Source: [Eubacterium] saphenum
GTDB lineage: Bacteria > Bacillota > Clostridia > Lachnospirales > Anaerotignaceae
NCBI GenBank assembly: GCA_004557645.1
Contig: SFGI01000013.1
Location: 1-64,000, forward strand
Length of the DNA: 64,000 nucleotides
Direction: 5' to 3'
Numbering within the stretch: the first letter of the stretch is position 1; each line of letters starts with the position of its first letter. Below the pieces are notes generated by a model. It searched no databases. It worked only from the letters and a program-made list of their open reading frames with translations, and was not told the DNA's origin. Both the position numbers and the translations under genes were made by a program. Positions 1 to 8,431 of this stretch are shown here, one piece after another.

Positions 1-36
1 ACTACACTTACGCTTATTAGTCAAGCATTTTTACTA

Positions 37-50
37 ACTTTTTCGAAAGT
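37..50. promoter_or_regulatory. Inverted repeat upstream of the XRE repressor, possible operator
   Basis: ACTTT-TTCG-AAAGT is a perfect 5-base inverted repeat about 30 bases before the repressor start. XRE repressors of mobile elements commonly bind such palindromes near their own promoter. A single copy of this length could be chance. Confidence 0.25.
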
Positions 51-79
51 ATTTTGCTTTTGTGAAAGGGGGCTAAAAA

Positions 80-457
80 ATGTATGAACGATTTGAGCAA
101 TTACTACAAAAGCATGGAGTAACTCCGTATAAGGTTTCTAAAGAAGCAGGAGTTACGCAAACATCTTTGAGTAACTGGAAATCAGGAAGAAGCACGCCAA
201 GCGTAAAAACACTACAGAAAATAGCAGACTATTTTGATGTGTCCATCGGATATTTAACAGGAACAGAAGATGAAGAACCAAACGCAGTTGATAAAGAAAA
301 CAATCCAATCGTTTTAGACGATGAAGCACTGGAATTATTGGAAGAATTAAAGGAACGACCTGAAATGAGAACGCTGTTCAGTGTTTCCAGAAAGGCTACA
401 AAGGAGGACATATTGAAGGCTGTCAAAATTATTGAGGCATTAAAAGGGGATGATTGA
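80..457 (+). CDS. XRE-family helix-turn-helix repressor of the mobile element
   Basis: A 125-residue DNA-binding protein. Residues about 5-62 form a Cro/C1-type HTH (KVSKEAGVTQTSLSNWKSG recognition segment, then the conserved DYFDVSIGYLTG end); the rest is an acidic, helical tail likely used for dimerisation. An AAAGGGGG ribosome-binding site precedes the ATG. Its stop overlaps the next gene's start (450-457), so the two are translationally coupled. In phages and ICEs such a repressor next to an ImmA-type protease keeps the element quiescent until the protease cleaves it; this role is inferred from the pairing. Confidence 0.88.
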   Translation: MYERFEQLLQKHGVTPYKVSKEAGVTQTSLSNWKSGRSTPSVKTLQKIADYFDVSIGYLTGTEDEEPNAVDKENNPIVLDDEALELLEELKERPEMRTLFSVSRKATKEDILKAVKIIEALKGDD

Positions 458-665
458 TTTGGACGATTACTATATTCGTTATATCAACATGCCTTCGTCC
501 ACAAGAGGGATGACGGTACAGGATGGTGATGGGTTCTATAACATTTACATCAATGCGAACATATCCGCTGATGCGCAGCAAGAAGCCATACAGCATGAAT
601 TAAAGCATGTTCAGCGTGAGGATTTTGATAATAAAAAAAGTCTCCGTGAGGCAGAGACTATGTAA
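450..665 (+). CDS. Mini ImmA/IrrE-type metallopeptidase
   Basis: A 71-residue protein with a zinc-protease signature HELKH (about residues 48-52) in the context QEAIQHELKHVQREDF, as in the short ImmA/IrrE-like proteins next to XRE repressors in mobile elements of Clostridia. It is far shorter than classic ImmA (about 130 residues or more) and has only the HExxH helix plus a beta-rich N-terminus, with no clear third zinc ligand apart from acidic residues after the motif. The start overlaps the repressor stop by 8 bases. The likely job is cleavage or antagonism of the upstream repressor; activity is not proven by the sequence. Confidence 0.75.
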   Translation: MIDLDDYYIRYINMPSSTRGMTVQDGDGFYNIYINANISADAQQEAIQHELKHVQREDFDNKKSLREAETM

Positions 666-687
666 TGGTTTAAGGAGGAATGAGAAA

Positions 688-1749
688 ATGAAAAAAATGG
701 TATCTTGTACGGTTGCAGCAATTATCGCTTTGGCTCCTGTTTCTGCATCCGCCATTGATGTTAGCATTGACAACGTTCCATTAAAGACGGATGTACCAGC
801 TTCCAGCATCAACAACCGAACAATGGTTCCTATGCGAGCCATCTTTGAAGCTCTTGGTGCGGATGTTGCATGGGATAGTGTATCTAAATCTGTTTTTGCG
901 CAGAAAGGGGGTACTACCGTTAATTTATGTTTGAATCAGTCCATGGCTTATGTAAATAATGTTCCATATATGTTAGATTCTCCTCCAGTATCAATTAACG
1001 GAAGAACTATGGTTCCTGTTAGATTTGTTGCTGAAAGCCTAGACTGCGACGTTAAATGGGACGGGAAATCTCAAAAAGTAATCATTTCGACAAACAGCGA
1101 AATTCCGTTCTATGGAAATGGTCTTAATGGCGCACTTAATGAACTAAACGATATTTATAAGAATGAACCGAATTTGTCTTATAATAAAATTCGTTCCTCT
1201 GCGAATTCAGAAAAGATTGCATTTGCCATTAGTTATAATTCTTCTGTGTCCAATTCAGAATATATAGAATTGCTGAATAAAGCCGTTGAAAATGTTCTTG
1301 CTATTTCAAAAAAATACAATGTAGACATATTTTCAATAGAAGTATGTCTTGATACAAATAAGGATAGCCAAGATATATATTGGCATAGTTATAACCTCAC
1401 AAGTGACAGAGAAAAATCAAAAGTAGGGGACTTTTTCTATTTATCAAAAGGTATCGAAAAACGAGATGTTTCCTATACAGATGTAAAAAAAATACTCAAA
1501 ATCGGTTCAAACACTCCAGATAAAAAAGAATCTTATGGAATCACAATGGAGGCATACAACGCAATTAAAAACGGTATGACTTTGAAACAAGTTCAAGATA
1601 TTATCGGATATTCTGGTTACGAACAAGCATCTACTGATGGAGGATTGATGCAAACATGGTCTTCTACCGGTAGCAGCGGAACATATAAGGAAATTTCGGT
1701 TATATTTATTGACGGAGAAGTTTACTCAAAGTCTCAATACGGCTTATAA
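688..1749 (+). CDS. Secreted protein with copper-amine-oxidase-type stalk domain and C-terminal DUF3862-like domain
   Basis: The start at 688 has AAGGAGG nine bases upstream and gives 353 residues; the longer open frame from 607 has no ribosome-binding site. Residues 1-20 are a signal peptide ending in SASA. Residues about 25-115 carry two 'NGRTMVPxRxxxExLxxxVxWD' repeats, the hallmark of the stalk domain first named in copper amine oxidases and common in surface proteins of Clostridia. A middle region of no recognised family follows, and the last 70 residues (NGMTLKQVQDIIGYSG...) resemble SmpA/BLIP-like DUF3862 domains. Probably an extracellular protein; function unknown. It is cargo of the integrated element. 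A second stalk protein, fused to a protease, lies at 33.4 kb. Confidence 0.8.
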   Translation: MKKMVSCTVAAIIALAPVSASAIDVSIDNVPLKTDVPASSINNRTMVPMRAIFEALGADVAWDSVSKSVFAQKGGTTVNLCLNQSMAYVNNVPYMLDSPPVSINGRTMVPVRFVAESLDCDVKWDGKSQKVIISTNSEIPFYGNGLNGALNELNDIYKNEPNLSYNKIRSSANSEKIAFAISYNSSVSNSEYIELLNKAVENVLAISKKYNVDIFSIEVCLDTNKDSQDIYWHSYNLTSDREKSKVGDFFYLSKGIEKRDVSYTDVKKILKIGSNTPDKKESYGITMEAYNAIKNGMTLKQVQDIIGYSGYEQASTDGGLMQTWSSTGSSGTYKEISVIFIDGEVYSKSQYGL

Positions 1750-1751
1750 AC

Positions 1752-1790
1752 AAAAAACTCCCCTGCGGTACCGCTAATACCACAAGGGGA
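1752..1790 (-). terminator. Stem-loop downstream of the stalk-protein gene
   Basis: CCCCTGCGGTA pairs imperfectly with TACCACAAGGGG. The T-run lies on the minus-strand side (TTTTTTG), so the signal would stop antisense rather than sense transcription. Weak on the plus strand. Confidence 0.3.
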
Positions 1791-1873
1791 AATATAGAAG
1801 ATTGTTTCCTAACAGCCCTCCATATAAACCATATCATATTAAGGGCATTATTGTCAAACAAGGAGGGTTTATT

Positions 1874-2449
1874 ATGCTCAAAAAAATGTTATCTATCATT
1901 ATGGCTGCAGCTATGATCTTCGGCATCGTCGGATGCGGAAGCATGGAATCGCCTGAAACATCCGTAACAAATTACTTAAATGCTGTAAAGAACCAAGACG
2001 CCCAAACCATTGCTAAATATACTGGCGATGATGAGGAAGAAGCCGAAGAAGAAACTGAAGATGCCAATGCAGGGGATGAGGATTTCGCCCAGTATGCAAT
2101 CGATAAACTGCTTGGATCCATGGAATACGAAATCATTTCTTCCGAAGAAAAAGATGATACCGCAGCGGTAACAGTCTCTTTTACAAATGTAAATATGACA
2201 GTTGTTGTATCTGAAATGATGTCAAACGCTATTTCCTTGATTTTCTCTGGTATGTCTGACGAAGAAATGAATACTGCAATGCAAGGATTCTTTATCACTG
2301 CTCTTGAAAACCACGAAGAGGATCTTGTAACAAAAGAAGCAACTATCAGCTTAAAAAAAGGTGATGGATATTGGATTGTTGAAAACGGTGATGACCTGCT
2401 AGATGCAGCTACCGGCGGCATTGAATCAGCTTTCAGCAATATCGGATAA
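1874..2449 (+). CDS. Lipoprotein, DUF5105-like
   Basis: The start at 1874 follows AGGAGGG and gives 191 residues with a type II signal peptide (lipobox FGIVGC, cysteine at about residue 20). An acidic linker (DDEEEAEEETED) follows, then a predicted alpha/beta domain with 'SVTNYLNAVKNQDAQTIAKYTG' near the start and 'KKGDGYWIVENGDDLLDA' at the end, the pattern of NTF2-like lipoproteins such as DUF5105/DUF4878. It would be tethered to the outer face of the membrane. Substrate or partner is unknown; the family call is by resemblance. It is cargo of the element, just upstream of the recombinase. Confidence 0.75.
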   Translation: MLKKMLSIIMAAAMIFGIVGCGSMESPETSVTNYLNAVKNQDAQTIAKYTGDDEEEAEEETEDANAGDEDFAQYAIDKLLGSMEYEIISSEEKDDTAAVTVSFTNVNMTVVVSEMMSNAISLIFSGMSDEEMNTAMQGFFITALENHEEDLVTKEATISLKKGDGYWIVENGDDLLDAATGGIESAFSNIG

Positions 2450-2498
2450 ACTATATAAAAAATCCCCCTTCCCGCTACCAACGAGAAAGAGGATCTCA

Positions 2499-2560
2499 GG
2501 CGGTATTTGTATAACCACCTACTCGCAATAGGATTATACCACGATACCGCCTTATTTTCT
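2499..2560 (+). terminator. Nested long hairpin terminator before the recombinase
   Basis: GGCGGTAT (2499) pairs with ATACCGCC (2544-2551). Inside, GTATAA pairs with TTATAC and CCTA with TAGG, making a stack of three stems, followed by TTATTTTCT. It should end the lipoprotein transcript, and places the recombinase in its own unit. Confidence 0.65.
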
Positions 2561-2595
2561 ATACCAATTTTTCAAAATACAAAGGAGGTATGCCT

Positions 2596-3834
2596 ATGAA
2601 AGGCGGGACAAGAAAACGTGGTAAAACATGGTCATATTATTTCGATGCCGCCCAGATTGGTGGACAAAGAAAGAAAATTGAGAAAGGCGGCTTCCGCACA
2701 AAGAAGGAAGCCGAAACAGCGCTTACGAAGGCTCTGGCTGAATATGATAACTCTGGCCAGGTGTTCACCCCATCAGAGATCAGTGTCAGCGACTATCTGG
2801 ATTTCTGGTACGACAATTACTGCCTGCCAAACTTCACAGAACATTCCCTTCGCAGATATAAGTGCATCATCGAACAGAATCTGAAACCTACCTTCGGAGC
2901 CTATCGCCTGAGGTCGCTACAAGCCGCCTCCGTGCAGGAATTTGTTTCATCGATGAAGAAGGCGGATTATTCCAAAGCAACGATACAGCAGATCATATCG
3001 GCTCTATCCAGTGCATTGGATTACGCTATCCATCCCATGCAGTACATTAGAGACAATCCCTGCCGGCTCATCAAAGTTGGCAATGTCCAGAAGAAAAAGA
3101 AAGATACTGCTCTGATCACCGATGAAGATTTCCAGAAAATCATTGACCGATTCCCTGCCGGTTCCAGATATTATATGTATCTGATGCTCGGCTGGCATTG
3201 CGGTTTGCGTATCGGAGAATGTGCCGGCCTAACATGGGATGATATCGATTTCGAACATCACACCCTGACCGTTAACAGACAGGCAGTCCAAGCATTCTTT
3301 CACAGCCGAAACTGCTGGGTGTTTAAAGAGCCAAAGCACAGATCCATTCGAACCATAAAGATTGGTGACACGCTTTACAGAGAATTACTGGCAGAGAAAA
3401 AGAGACAATCCGAGAATGAATTGCTGTACGGCGGATATTATACCATCCATTCTATTATCCATATCACCGATGATAGAGGCATCAAACGGGATATGCTCAT
3501 CTCTGATTACAAAGCATCTGCCGGAAGAACAAAACGCTGCCATCCTGTCTGTCTGGATGAGAACGGAATCTGGATCCATCCAGACCGCTTCAACACCTGT
3601 TACCAAACCATAAACGATCATTTGCACATCCAGTTCAAGCATCATGCATTGAGACATACCCATGCCACCAAACTGGTGGAAGCCGGCGCAAACATTAAGG
3701 CTGTCCAAATCAGATTAGGCCATAAGGACATCACAACCACCATGGGAACCTATGTGCATCACACTGACGAAATGGCTCAGGAAGCAATCGATCTGTTCGA
3801 ACAAATCTTAAATAAAAATGCCACCGCTTTATAA
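2596..3834 (+). CDS. int: Tyrosine recombinase / phage-type integrase
   Basis: A 412-residue site-specific recombinase. An N-terminal arm-binding domain (KRGKTWSYYFD...GFRTKKEAE) is followed by a SAM-like core-binding domain (about 70-170) and the catalytic domain with Arg in HCGLRIGE, the HALRHTHAT box, LGH and the nucleophile Tyr in TMGTYVHHTDE. The ATG at 2590 is one base from the GGAGG, so the ATG at 2596 (7-base spacing) is chosen. It lies at the element's end and should catalyse integration and excision at the att site just downstream. Length and motifs are complete, so it is probably active. Confidence 0.93.
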   Translation: MKGGTRKRGKTWSYYFDAAQIGGQRKKIEKGGFRTKKEAETALTKALAEYDNSGQVFTPSEISVSDYLDFWYDNYCLPNFTEHSLRRYKCIIEQNLKPTFGAYRLRSLQAASVQEFVSSMKKADYSKATIQQIISALSSALDYAIHPMQYIRDNPCRLIKVGNVQKKKKDTALITDEDFQKIIDRFPAGSRYYMYLMLGWHCGLRIGECAGLTWDDIDFEHHTLTVNRQAVQAFFHSRNCWVFKEPKHRSIRTIKIGDTLYRELLAEKKRQSENELLYGGYYTIHSIIHITDDRGIKRDMLISDYKASAGRTKRCHPVCLDENGIWIHPDRFNTCYQTINDHLHIQFKHHALRHTHATKLVEAGANIKAVQIRLGHKDITTTMGTYVHHTDEMAQEAIDLFEQILNKNATAL

Positions 3835-3860
3835 ATTACGGTGGCAAATGGGTGGCAAAT
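3820..3860. repeat. Repeats between recombinase and chromosome junction, probable att-flanking region
   Basis: GCCACCG (3820-3826) is inverted as CGGTGGC (3839-3845), and GGTGGCAAAT occurs twice in tandem (3840-3849 and 3851-3860). Short direct repeats just after an integrase gene are typical of arm sites or of sequence next to attR/attL. The true core cannot be named without the other element end. Confidence 0.5.
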
Positions 3861-3913
3861 AGCCTTTTTTAACGCTGACAAATGGCTGAAAGCCTTGATT
3901 TTACTGGGTTCTC

Positions 3914-5149
3914 TCAGCGAACCACAGATAATACCATTGTAGCTATGGTGAAGGCATTTTGCAACAGTTTTTCGGCTTCTTCCTTCTGCATGGTCTTGAT
4001 GACCTCCAGCACCTCTGCCCCAGGCACGCCCATCATCGCCCATTCGATCTGCCCCATGCAAAGGCTTTGGGGGGCATCCATCCGCCGCAGAAACCGTCCC
4101 AGCATTTTTTTGCGGATACGTCGAAAATCCTCCCAGTCCAGCCCTTCCTTCTGCAGCCGTTCCAGTTCCCTTCCCAGCAGTTCCGCCGTTTCTTCGGGAT
4201 GTTCCCCACTGCCGGAAAAGGCAGCAAAGGCATAGCCTTCCCCACAGAAAAAGGCAGCCCCCAAGGGTTCATCCAAAAGTTCCTTTTCGTAAGCCTTGCG
4301 GAAAAAGGAGCTGCTTTCCCCTGCCAAAAGCTCCAGATAAAACCCTGCGGCGATCCGCAGCTTCAGCCAATCCTCTTTTTTGGCAGAGGGCAGTTTAAAG
4401 CCGATTTGAAAATTGGGCTGGGAAAGCCCCATATTTCGTTCCTTATATTTTTCCAAAATATCCGTTTCTTCCATGGGAAAATAGACCCGGGCATCCGTCC
4501 TTCGGTTCTGCACTGTTTCTGCCGCCGCCCGCACCTGCCGCACAGGCACATCCCCCGTGCAGATCAGCACCATATTTTCCGTGGTGTAATAGGTTTCATA
4601 GGCCTTTTGCAGAGTCTCTGCCGTAATTTTTTCAACGGTTTCCGCCGTTCCGGCGATTCTATTTTTGATAGGATGCTTCCCATACATACTTTCCAGCATC
4701 TGATAATAGACCACCCAGTTTGGGTCATCCTCATACATGGTGATCTCGCTGGTAATGATGCCCTTTTCCCGTTCCGTATCCTCTTTTGTGAAAAAAGGCT
4801 TCTGGACAAAATCCAGCAGCAGCTTCAGGTTTTCCATGAATTTTTCCCGACAGGTGAAATAATAGACCGTTTTGTCCCCATCGGTGAAGGCATTGGCAGA
4901 TGCGTCGTTTTGGGTGAATTTCGTGAAGGCATCGCCCCATTCCTGCTGGAAAAGCTTATGCTCGATAAAATGGGCGGTTCCTTGGGGAAAGTTGATTTCT
5001 TCCCCATCCCTGCCCTTCCAAAAAAGATGGTTTGCCCCCCGCTTCACCAAAATCGCCGCCATCTTCTCCCCAAATTCCCTTTGGGGCAGGATATCATACT
5101 GCAGTCCGTTTCTCGTTTTTCCCTGTTGATTTTTCTCAGTTCTCGCCAT
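3914..5149 (-). CDS. M16-family zinc peptidase, catalytically competent member (YmfH-like)
   Basis: 411 residues from the ATG at 5149 (nine bases after GGAGG; the ATG at 5155 is too close). The inverted zinc motif HFIEH (HxxEH, about residues 64-68) and the downstream acidic helix are present, so this is the active type of pitrilysin-like subunit. It overlaps the 3' end of the next M16 gene by 14 bases and is cotranscribed with it; such pairs (YmfF/YmfH in Bacillus) form a clam-shell heterodimer degrading peptides. The C-terminus (TMVLSVVR) ends at the junction with the mobile element, so the last codons may have been supplied or trimmed by integration. Confidence 0.85.
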   Translation of the reverse strand: MARTEKNQQGKTRNGLQYDILPQREFGEKMAAILVKRGANHLFWKGRDGEEINFPQGTAHFIEHKLFQQEWGDAFTKFTQNDASANAFTDGDKTVYYFTCREKFMENLKLLLDFVQKPFFTKEDTEREKGIITSEITMYEDDPNWVVYYQMLESMYGKHPIKNRIAGTAETVEKITAETLQKAYETYYTTENMVLICTGDVPVRQVRAAAETVQNRRTDARVYFPMEETDILEKYKERNMGLSQPNFQIGFKLPSAKKEDWLKLRIAAGFYLELLAGESSSFFRKAYEKELLDEPLGAAFFCGEGYAFAAFSGSGEHPEETAELLGRELERLQKEGLDWEDFRRIRKKMLGRFLRRMDAPQSLCMGQIEWAMMGVPGAEVLEVIKTMQKEEAEKLLQNAFTIATMVLSVVR

Positions 5150-6374
5150 TTTCATCCGCCTCCCCGCTGAGCAAATAGACTGTTTTCAGCTTCAGATGGT
5201 TCGCCGCCCGGATCATATCCTCCGGTTCAACCCGTTCCACCTGCCGCAGGAATTTTTCCGCACTCAGTTCTTTTCCCTGCAACGCCTGCTCCGCAAAAAA
5301 ATCCACCATAGCCCAGGGGTTATCCACCAGACTATCATAATCCCGCAGGATACTTTCCTTTGCCTGCTGCAGTTTTTCCGCCGAAACACCTTCTTTTTTC
5401 AGCTTATCCAGGCATTTCAGCACCAGCTTGCCTGTCTCCTTGGCGTCCTTTTCCTGGATCCCCGCCTGCACAAACAGGTACGGCGAAAGGGGATAGCGAT
5501 AGGATTTGATATCATAGCACAAGCCCTGTTCCTCCCGTACCTTCCGAAACAAAAGGGAATCGGGGTCGCCGCCCAAAAGCTGATGGAGCAAAAGCAACGC
5601 TGCCTGCCTGCGGCTGTTTTCCATATCTGCCTCAAAGCCCAGCAGCAATCGTGCCTGTTCCGCCTCTGTTTTTTCCTGTATGAAACGGGGCGGCTCATGG
5701 CGGTCGTTATCCTGCTCCTCTTTTGCCTTTACCGCCACTCTGCCCGGGAAATGCTGCCGCAGGGAAAGCACCTTGGGCTTTTCCTCTTTATCCCCACAGA
5801 AAAAGACCTTTGCCTCCGCCGTTTCTACGACTTTCTGATACCATGCAAACAAGTTTTTTCCGTTGATCTCCTCCAAATCCTCAGCATACCCATCGCCGGA
5901 AATGGCAAAGGCTGTCCCCTCTGCCGTCTCCTCCAGAGCACGTTTGCGGGCGAAGGCTTTCTTATCATCCCGCAGTCTTTCCAGCTTTCTGCGCAAAATT
6001 TTCTTCTGCCGCTCCACTGTTTTTTCGGAGAAAGTCCCCTGCTCCAAGGGACGCAGGACCCGTTCCCGCAGGAAAGAAAGGGCATCCTCCATTTCCACTG
6101 TTTTCAAGGTCTCCAAAGAGAATAAAAGCAGCTGTCTGTCCCCTTTTTTCACCACGCTGATATCCCACAGGGCACCGTAAAGCTCTTCCGCCTGCCTTGC
6201 TGCTTTCGTCGGCTCTTCGCTCCGTTTCAGGACTTCCGCCAAAAGGGCTGTCTTTGTTGCCGTTTCCCGCCGCAAGGGCAGATCGAAAAACAATACCAAA
6301 AGATTCGTCCGAAATTTCTGCCCGTCCAGCAAAAAAATCCTGCATCTGGGCAGATATCGTTCCAATGCAGCCAT
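5136..6374 (-). CDS. M16-family protein lacking the zinc motif (YmfF-like partner)
   Basis: 412 residues with an M16 fold: the C-terminal half has the 'GGDPDSLLFRKVREEQGLCYDIKSY' signature of the inactive-type M16 domain. No HxxEH is found near the N-terminus, so it is a structural or substrate-binding half. A GAGG site precedes the ATG at 6374 by seven bases. It is the first gene of a two-gene operon and its stop overlaps the active partner's start, favouring equimolar synthesis. The substrate is unknown; in Bacillus the homologous pair sits near sporulation/competence genes. Confidence 0.82.
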   Translation of the reverse strand: MAALERYLPRCRIFLLDGQKFRTNLLVLFFDLPLRRETATKTALLAEVLKRSEEPTKAARQAEELYGALWDISVVKKGDRQLLLFSLETLKTVEMEDALSFLRERVLRPLEQGTFSEKTVERQKKILRRKLERLRDDKKAFARKRALEETAEGTAFAISGDGYAEDLEEINGKNLFAWYQKVVETAEAKVFFCGDKEEKPKVLSLRQHFPGRVAVKAKEEQDNDRHEPPRFIQEKTEAEQARLLLGFEADMENSRRQAALLLLHQLLGGDPDSLLFRKVREEQGLCYDIKSYRYPLSPYLFVQAGIQEKDAKETGKLVLKCLDKLKKEGVSAEKLQQAKESILRDYDSLVDNPWAMVDFFAEQALQGKELSAEKFLRQVERVEPEDMIRAANHLKLKTVYLLSGEADENGEN

Positions 6375-6571
6375 GTCGCCACCTCTTTTTCTTTTTTGCC
6401 TATTCTTTCCGAAAAAAAGAAAAAAAATCCTTCTTCTTGAAAAGGAAGATATTTTGCGCTATACTTTCTCTGTATTTCTTACAAAACAATTAAGAAAAAT
6501 CTAAAGTTTTCATACATTCCGTTCCTTTTCCATATTTTGTGCTAAACTGCCTTGTGAAAGGGAGTGTTTGT

Positions 6572-7678
6572 ATGAAACGAAACTATGATTATGATATCGC
6601 CATCATCGGTCTTGGCCCTGCCGGCTCCACTCTGGCACGGCTGTTATCACCAAAATACAAAGTCATCGCCATCGATAAGAAGGTTTTCGGCGGGGACGGT
6701 TTCCAGAAGCCCTGCGGCGGGCTCATCTCCGCCGATGCCCAAAAGGCATTGGCAAGCTTCGACCTGACCCTGCCCAAGGATGTGCTGGTAGACCCGCAGA
6801 TCTTTGCCGTCAAGACCATTGATCTGAAAAATAAACTCATCCGCCACTATCAGCGGTTTTATATTAACCTGGACAGACATAAATTCGACCTTTGGCTGGA
6901 ATCCATCATTCCAAAGGAAGTGGAAGTCCACAGCGGTGCCATCTGCACCGAACTGAAACGAAAGGACGGGGGCTTTTCCATCTCCTATCTGGAAGAAGGT
7001 AAGACCCATAGCTTCACTACAAAATTCCTTGTGGGTGCCGACGGTGCAAATTCCATCGTTCGGCGAACATTTTATCCCGAAAAGAAGATTCGGAACTATC
7101 TCTCCATCCAGCAATGGTTCCCGGAGACCCACCCAACCCCCTTCTATTCCTGCATCTTCGACCCGGAGACCACCGATTGCTGTTCCTGGTCTATTTCCAA
7201 AGACCATCAGTTCATTTTCGGCGGTGCATTCCCTTTGGATAACGCCAGAGAACGCTTCGAGAAGCAAAAACAAAAGCTGGAACAGATCGGCTTTCGCTTT
7301 GGCGAGCCTTTGAAAACAGAGGCTTGTCTGGTTTTGCGCCCCTCCTCCTTTGGGGATTTCTGCAAAGGAGAAAAGGGTATTTTCTTCATCGGCGAAGCGG
7401 CAGGCTTCATCAGTCCCAGCTCTCTGGAGGGCATCAGCAGTGCCATCTACAGCGCAAGGGATTTGAGCCGTGTACTGAACCATCCCAAAGGCGACCTGAA
7501 CCAGAAATATTGGAAGAAAACCTTCCATATCCGCTTCAAGCTATTCTTAAAGGTGCTGAAATGCCCCTTTATGTATCATTCCTTCCTGCGAAGGCTGGTG
7601 ATGAAAAGCGGCATGCGAAGCATCCAAATTAACGAAACTATTCAATCGGGCAAAACGCCTCATTTTGCAAAAAAATAA
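6572..7678 (+). CDS. FAD-dependent oxidoreductase, geranylgeranyl-reductase-like
   Basis: 368 residues from the ATG at 6572, after GAAAGGGAG. A Rossmann dinucleotide site IIGLGPAGSTLARLL lies at the N-terminus, KPCGGLIS around residue 50 matches the PxxCGG motif of geranylgeranyl-reductase-type flavoproteins, and FLVGADGANSIVRR (the GD motif) and FFIGEAAGFISPSSLEGISSA complete the FAD fold. Members reduce isoprenoid double bonds or act on other lipophilic substrates; the substrate here cannot be read from sequence. A YczE-like membrane protein follows 41 bases later, probably cotranscribed. Confidence 0.8.
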   Translation: MKRNYDYDIAIIGLGPAGSTLARLLSPKYKVIAIDKKVFGGDGFQKPCGGLISADAQKALASFDLTLPKDVLVDPQIFAVKTIDLKNKLIRHYQRFYINLDRHKFDLWLESIIPKEVEVHSGAICTELKRKDGGFSISYLEEGKTHSFTTKFLVGADGANSIVRRTFYPEKKIRNYLSIQQWFPETHPTPFYSCIFDPETTDCCSWSISKDHQFIFGGAFPLDNARERFEKQKQKLEQIGFRFGEPLKTEACLVLRPSSFGDFCKGEKGIFFIGEAAGFISPSSLEGISSAIYSARDLSRVLNHPKGDLNQKYWKKTFHIRFKLFLKVLKCPFMYHSFLRRLVMKSGMRSIQINETIQSGKTPHFAKK

Positions 7679-7719
7679 GCCCGCAGCGGCGGGCGCACCC
7701 ATAAAACAGGAGAAACACC

Positions 7720-8379
7720 ATGCAGAACCAATCCCTACAAATGATAAAACAAATTTTAAAATCCGCCTTCGGGCTGTTCCTCTTTTCCTTTGGCGTATAT
7801 CTGACCATTCAGGCGGATATCGGCCTTGCCCCGTGGGATTGTCTTTCCATGGGTGCCTCCTATCACATCGGGCTGAGCTATGGCATCGTCCATACGGGCA
7901 TCAGCATCCTCATCCTTGTCATCGATATTTTGCTGAAGGAAAAAATCGGCTACGGCACCATTTTGGATGCCCTTCTGGTGGGCAATTATGTTGACCTCAT
8001 CGACCGCATCCTTTCCCTGCCCAAATGGAACAGTCTGCCCCTCAGCTGCATCATGGTCATTGTGGGCCTTTTCATCATGGGCTATGGGCAATATTTCTAT
8101 ATGTCCGCCGGGCAAAGCTGCGGTCCCCGAGATTCCCTGCTCATCGCCTTGGGCAAGCGGTTCCCAAACACCCCCATCGGCGTGGTACAGACCTGCATGA
8201 TTGGTGTTGCCCTCCTGATTGGCTGGCTGCTGGGCGGCCCCGTAGGCATCGGCACTATCATTTCCGTATTTGGCTTAGGTACCGCTTTGCAGATCGTCTG
8301 CAAGCTCATGCACTTTGAACCGAGAACGGTGGAGCATCGGAATATAGCAGAAGCTACAAGGCTCCTGTTGGGAAAATGA
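7720..8379 (+). CDS. YczE/YyaS/YitT-type integral membrane protein
   Basis: 219 residues with about five hydrophobic segments and the family's signature N-terminal region 'FGVYLTIQADIGLAPWDCLSMG' plus 'GQSCGPRDSLLIALGKRFP'. ACAGGAG precedes the ATG. YczE of Bacillus is a membrane protein of unclear function; transport or membrane organisation is likely. A short GC-rich hairpin (GCCCGC/GCGGGC, 7679-7694) sits between it and the flavoprotein gene, beginning at the stop codon, and may tune the ratio of the two. Confidence 0.78.
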   Translation: MQNQSLQMIKQILKSAFGLFLFSFGVYLTIQADIGLAPWDCLSMGASYHIGLSYGIVHTGISILILVIDILLKEKIGYGTILDALLVGNYVDLIDRILSLPKWNSLPLSCIMVIVGLFIMGYGQYFYMSAGQSCGPRDSLLIALGKRFPNTPIGVVQTCMIGVALLIGWLLGGPVGIGTIISVFGLGTALQIVCKLMHFEPRTVEHRNIAEATRLLLGK

Positions 8380-8395
8380 ATTTCTGCATAAAAAG

Positions 8396-8422
8396 AAAGC
8401 ACCTTTTGCAAGGTGCTTTTTT
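8396..8422. terminator. Bidirectional terminator between yczE-like gene and obgE
   Basis: AAAGCACCTT/AAGGTGCTTT with loop TTGC and T-runs on both strands; serves the convergent genes on either side. Confidence 0.85.
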
Positions 8423-8431
8423 GATTCACAA

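Larger units (their letters stand above)
1..3913. mobile_element. Right end of an integrated element (prophage or genomic island)
   Basis: An XRE repressor, a mini ImmA-type metallopeptidase, two exported proteins and a tyrosine recombinase lie together on the plus strand and stop where the chromosomal minus-strand M16 gene ends. By eye the block is AT-richer than what follows, and its genes are not housekeeping genes. The recombinase is the last gene before the junction, the usual place next to an attachment site. The left end, and so the duplicated core, is outside the window; the right boundary is placed between about 3,860 and 3,960. No structural phage, relaxase or replication gene is visible, so prophage, integrative conjugative element and island cannot be told apart. 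Confidence 0.7.

Noticed and set aside
607..687. Longer start for the stalk-domain protein
   Set aside because: The ATG at 688 has AAGGAGG and is followed at once by a signal peptide; the extension overlaps the preceding gene.
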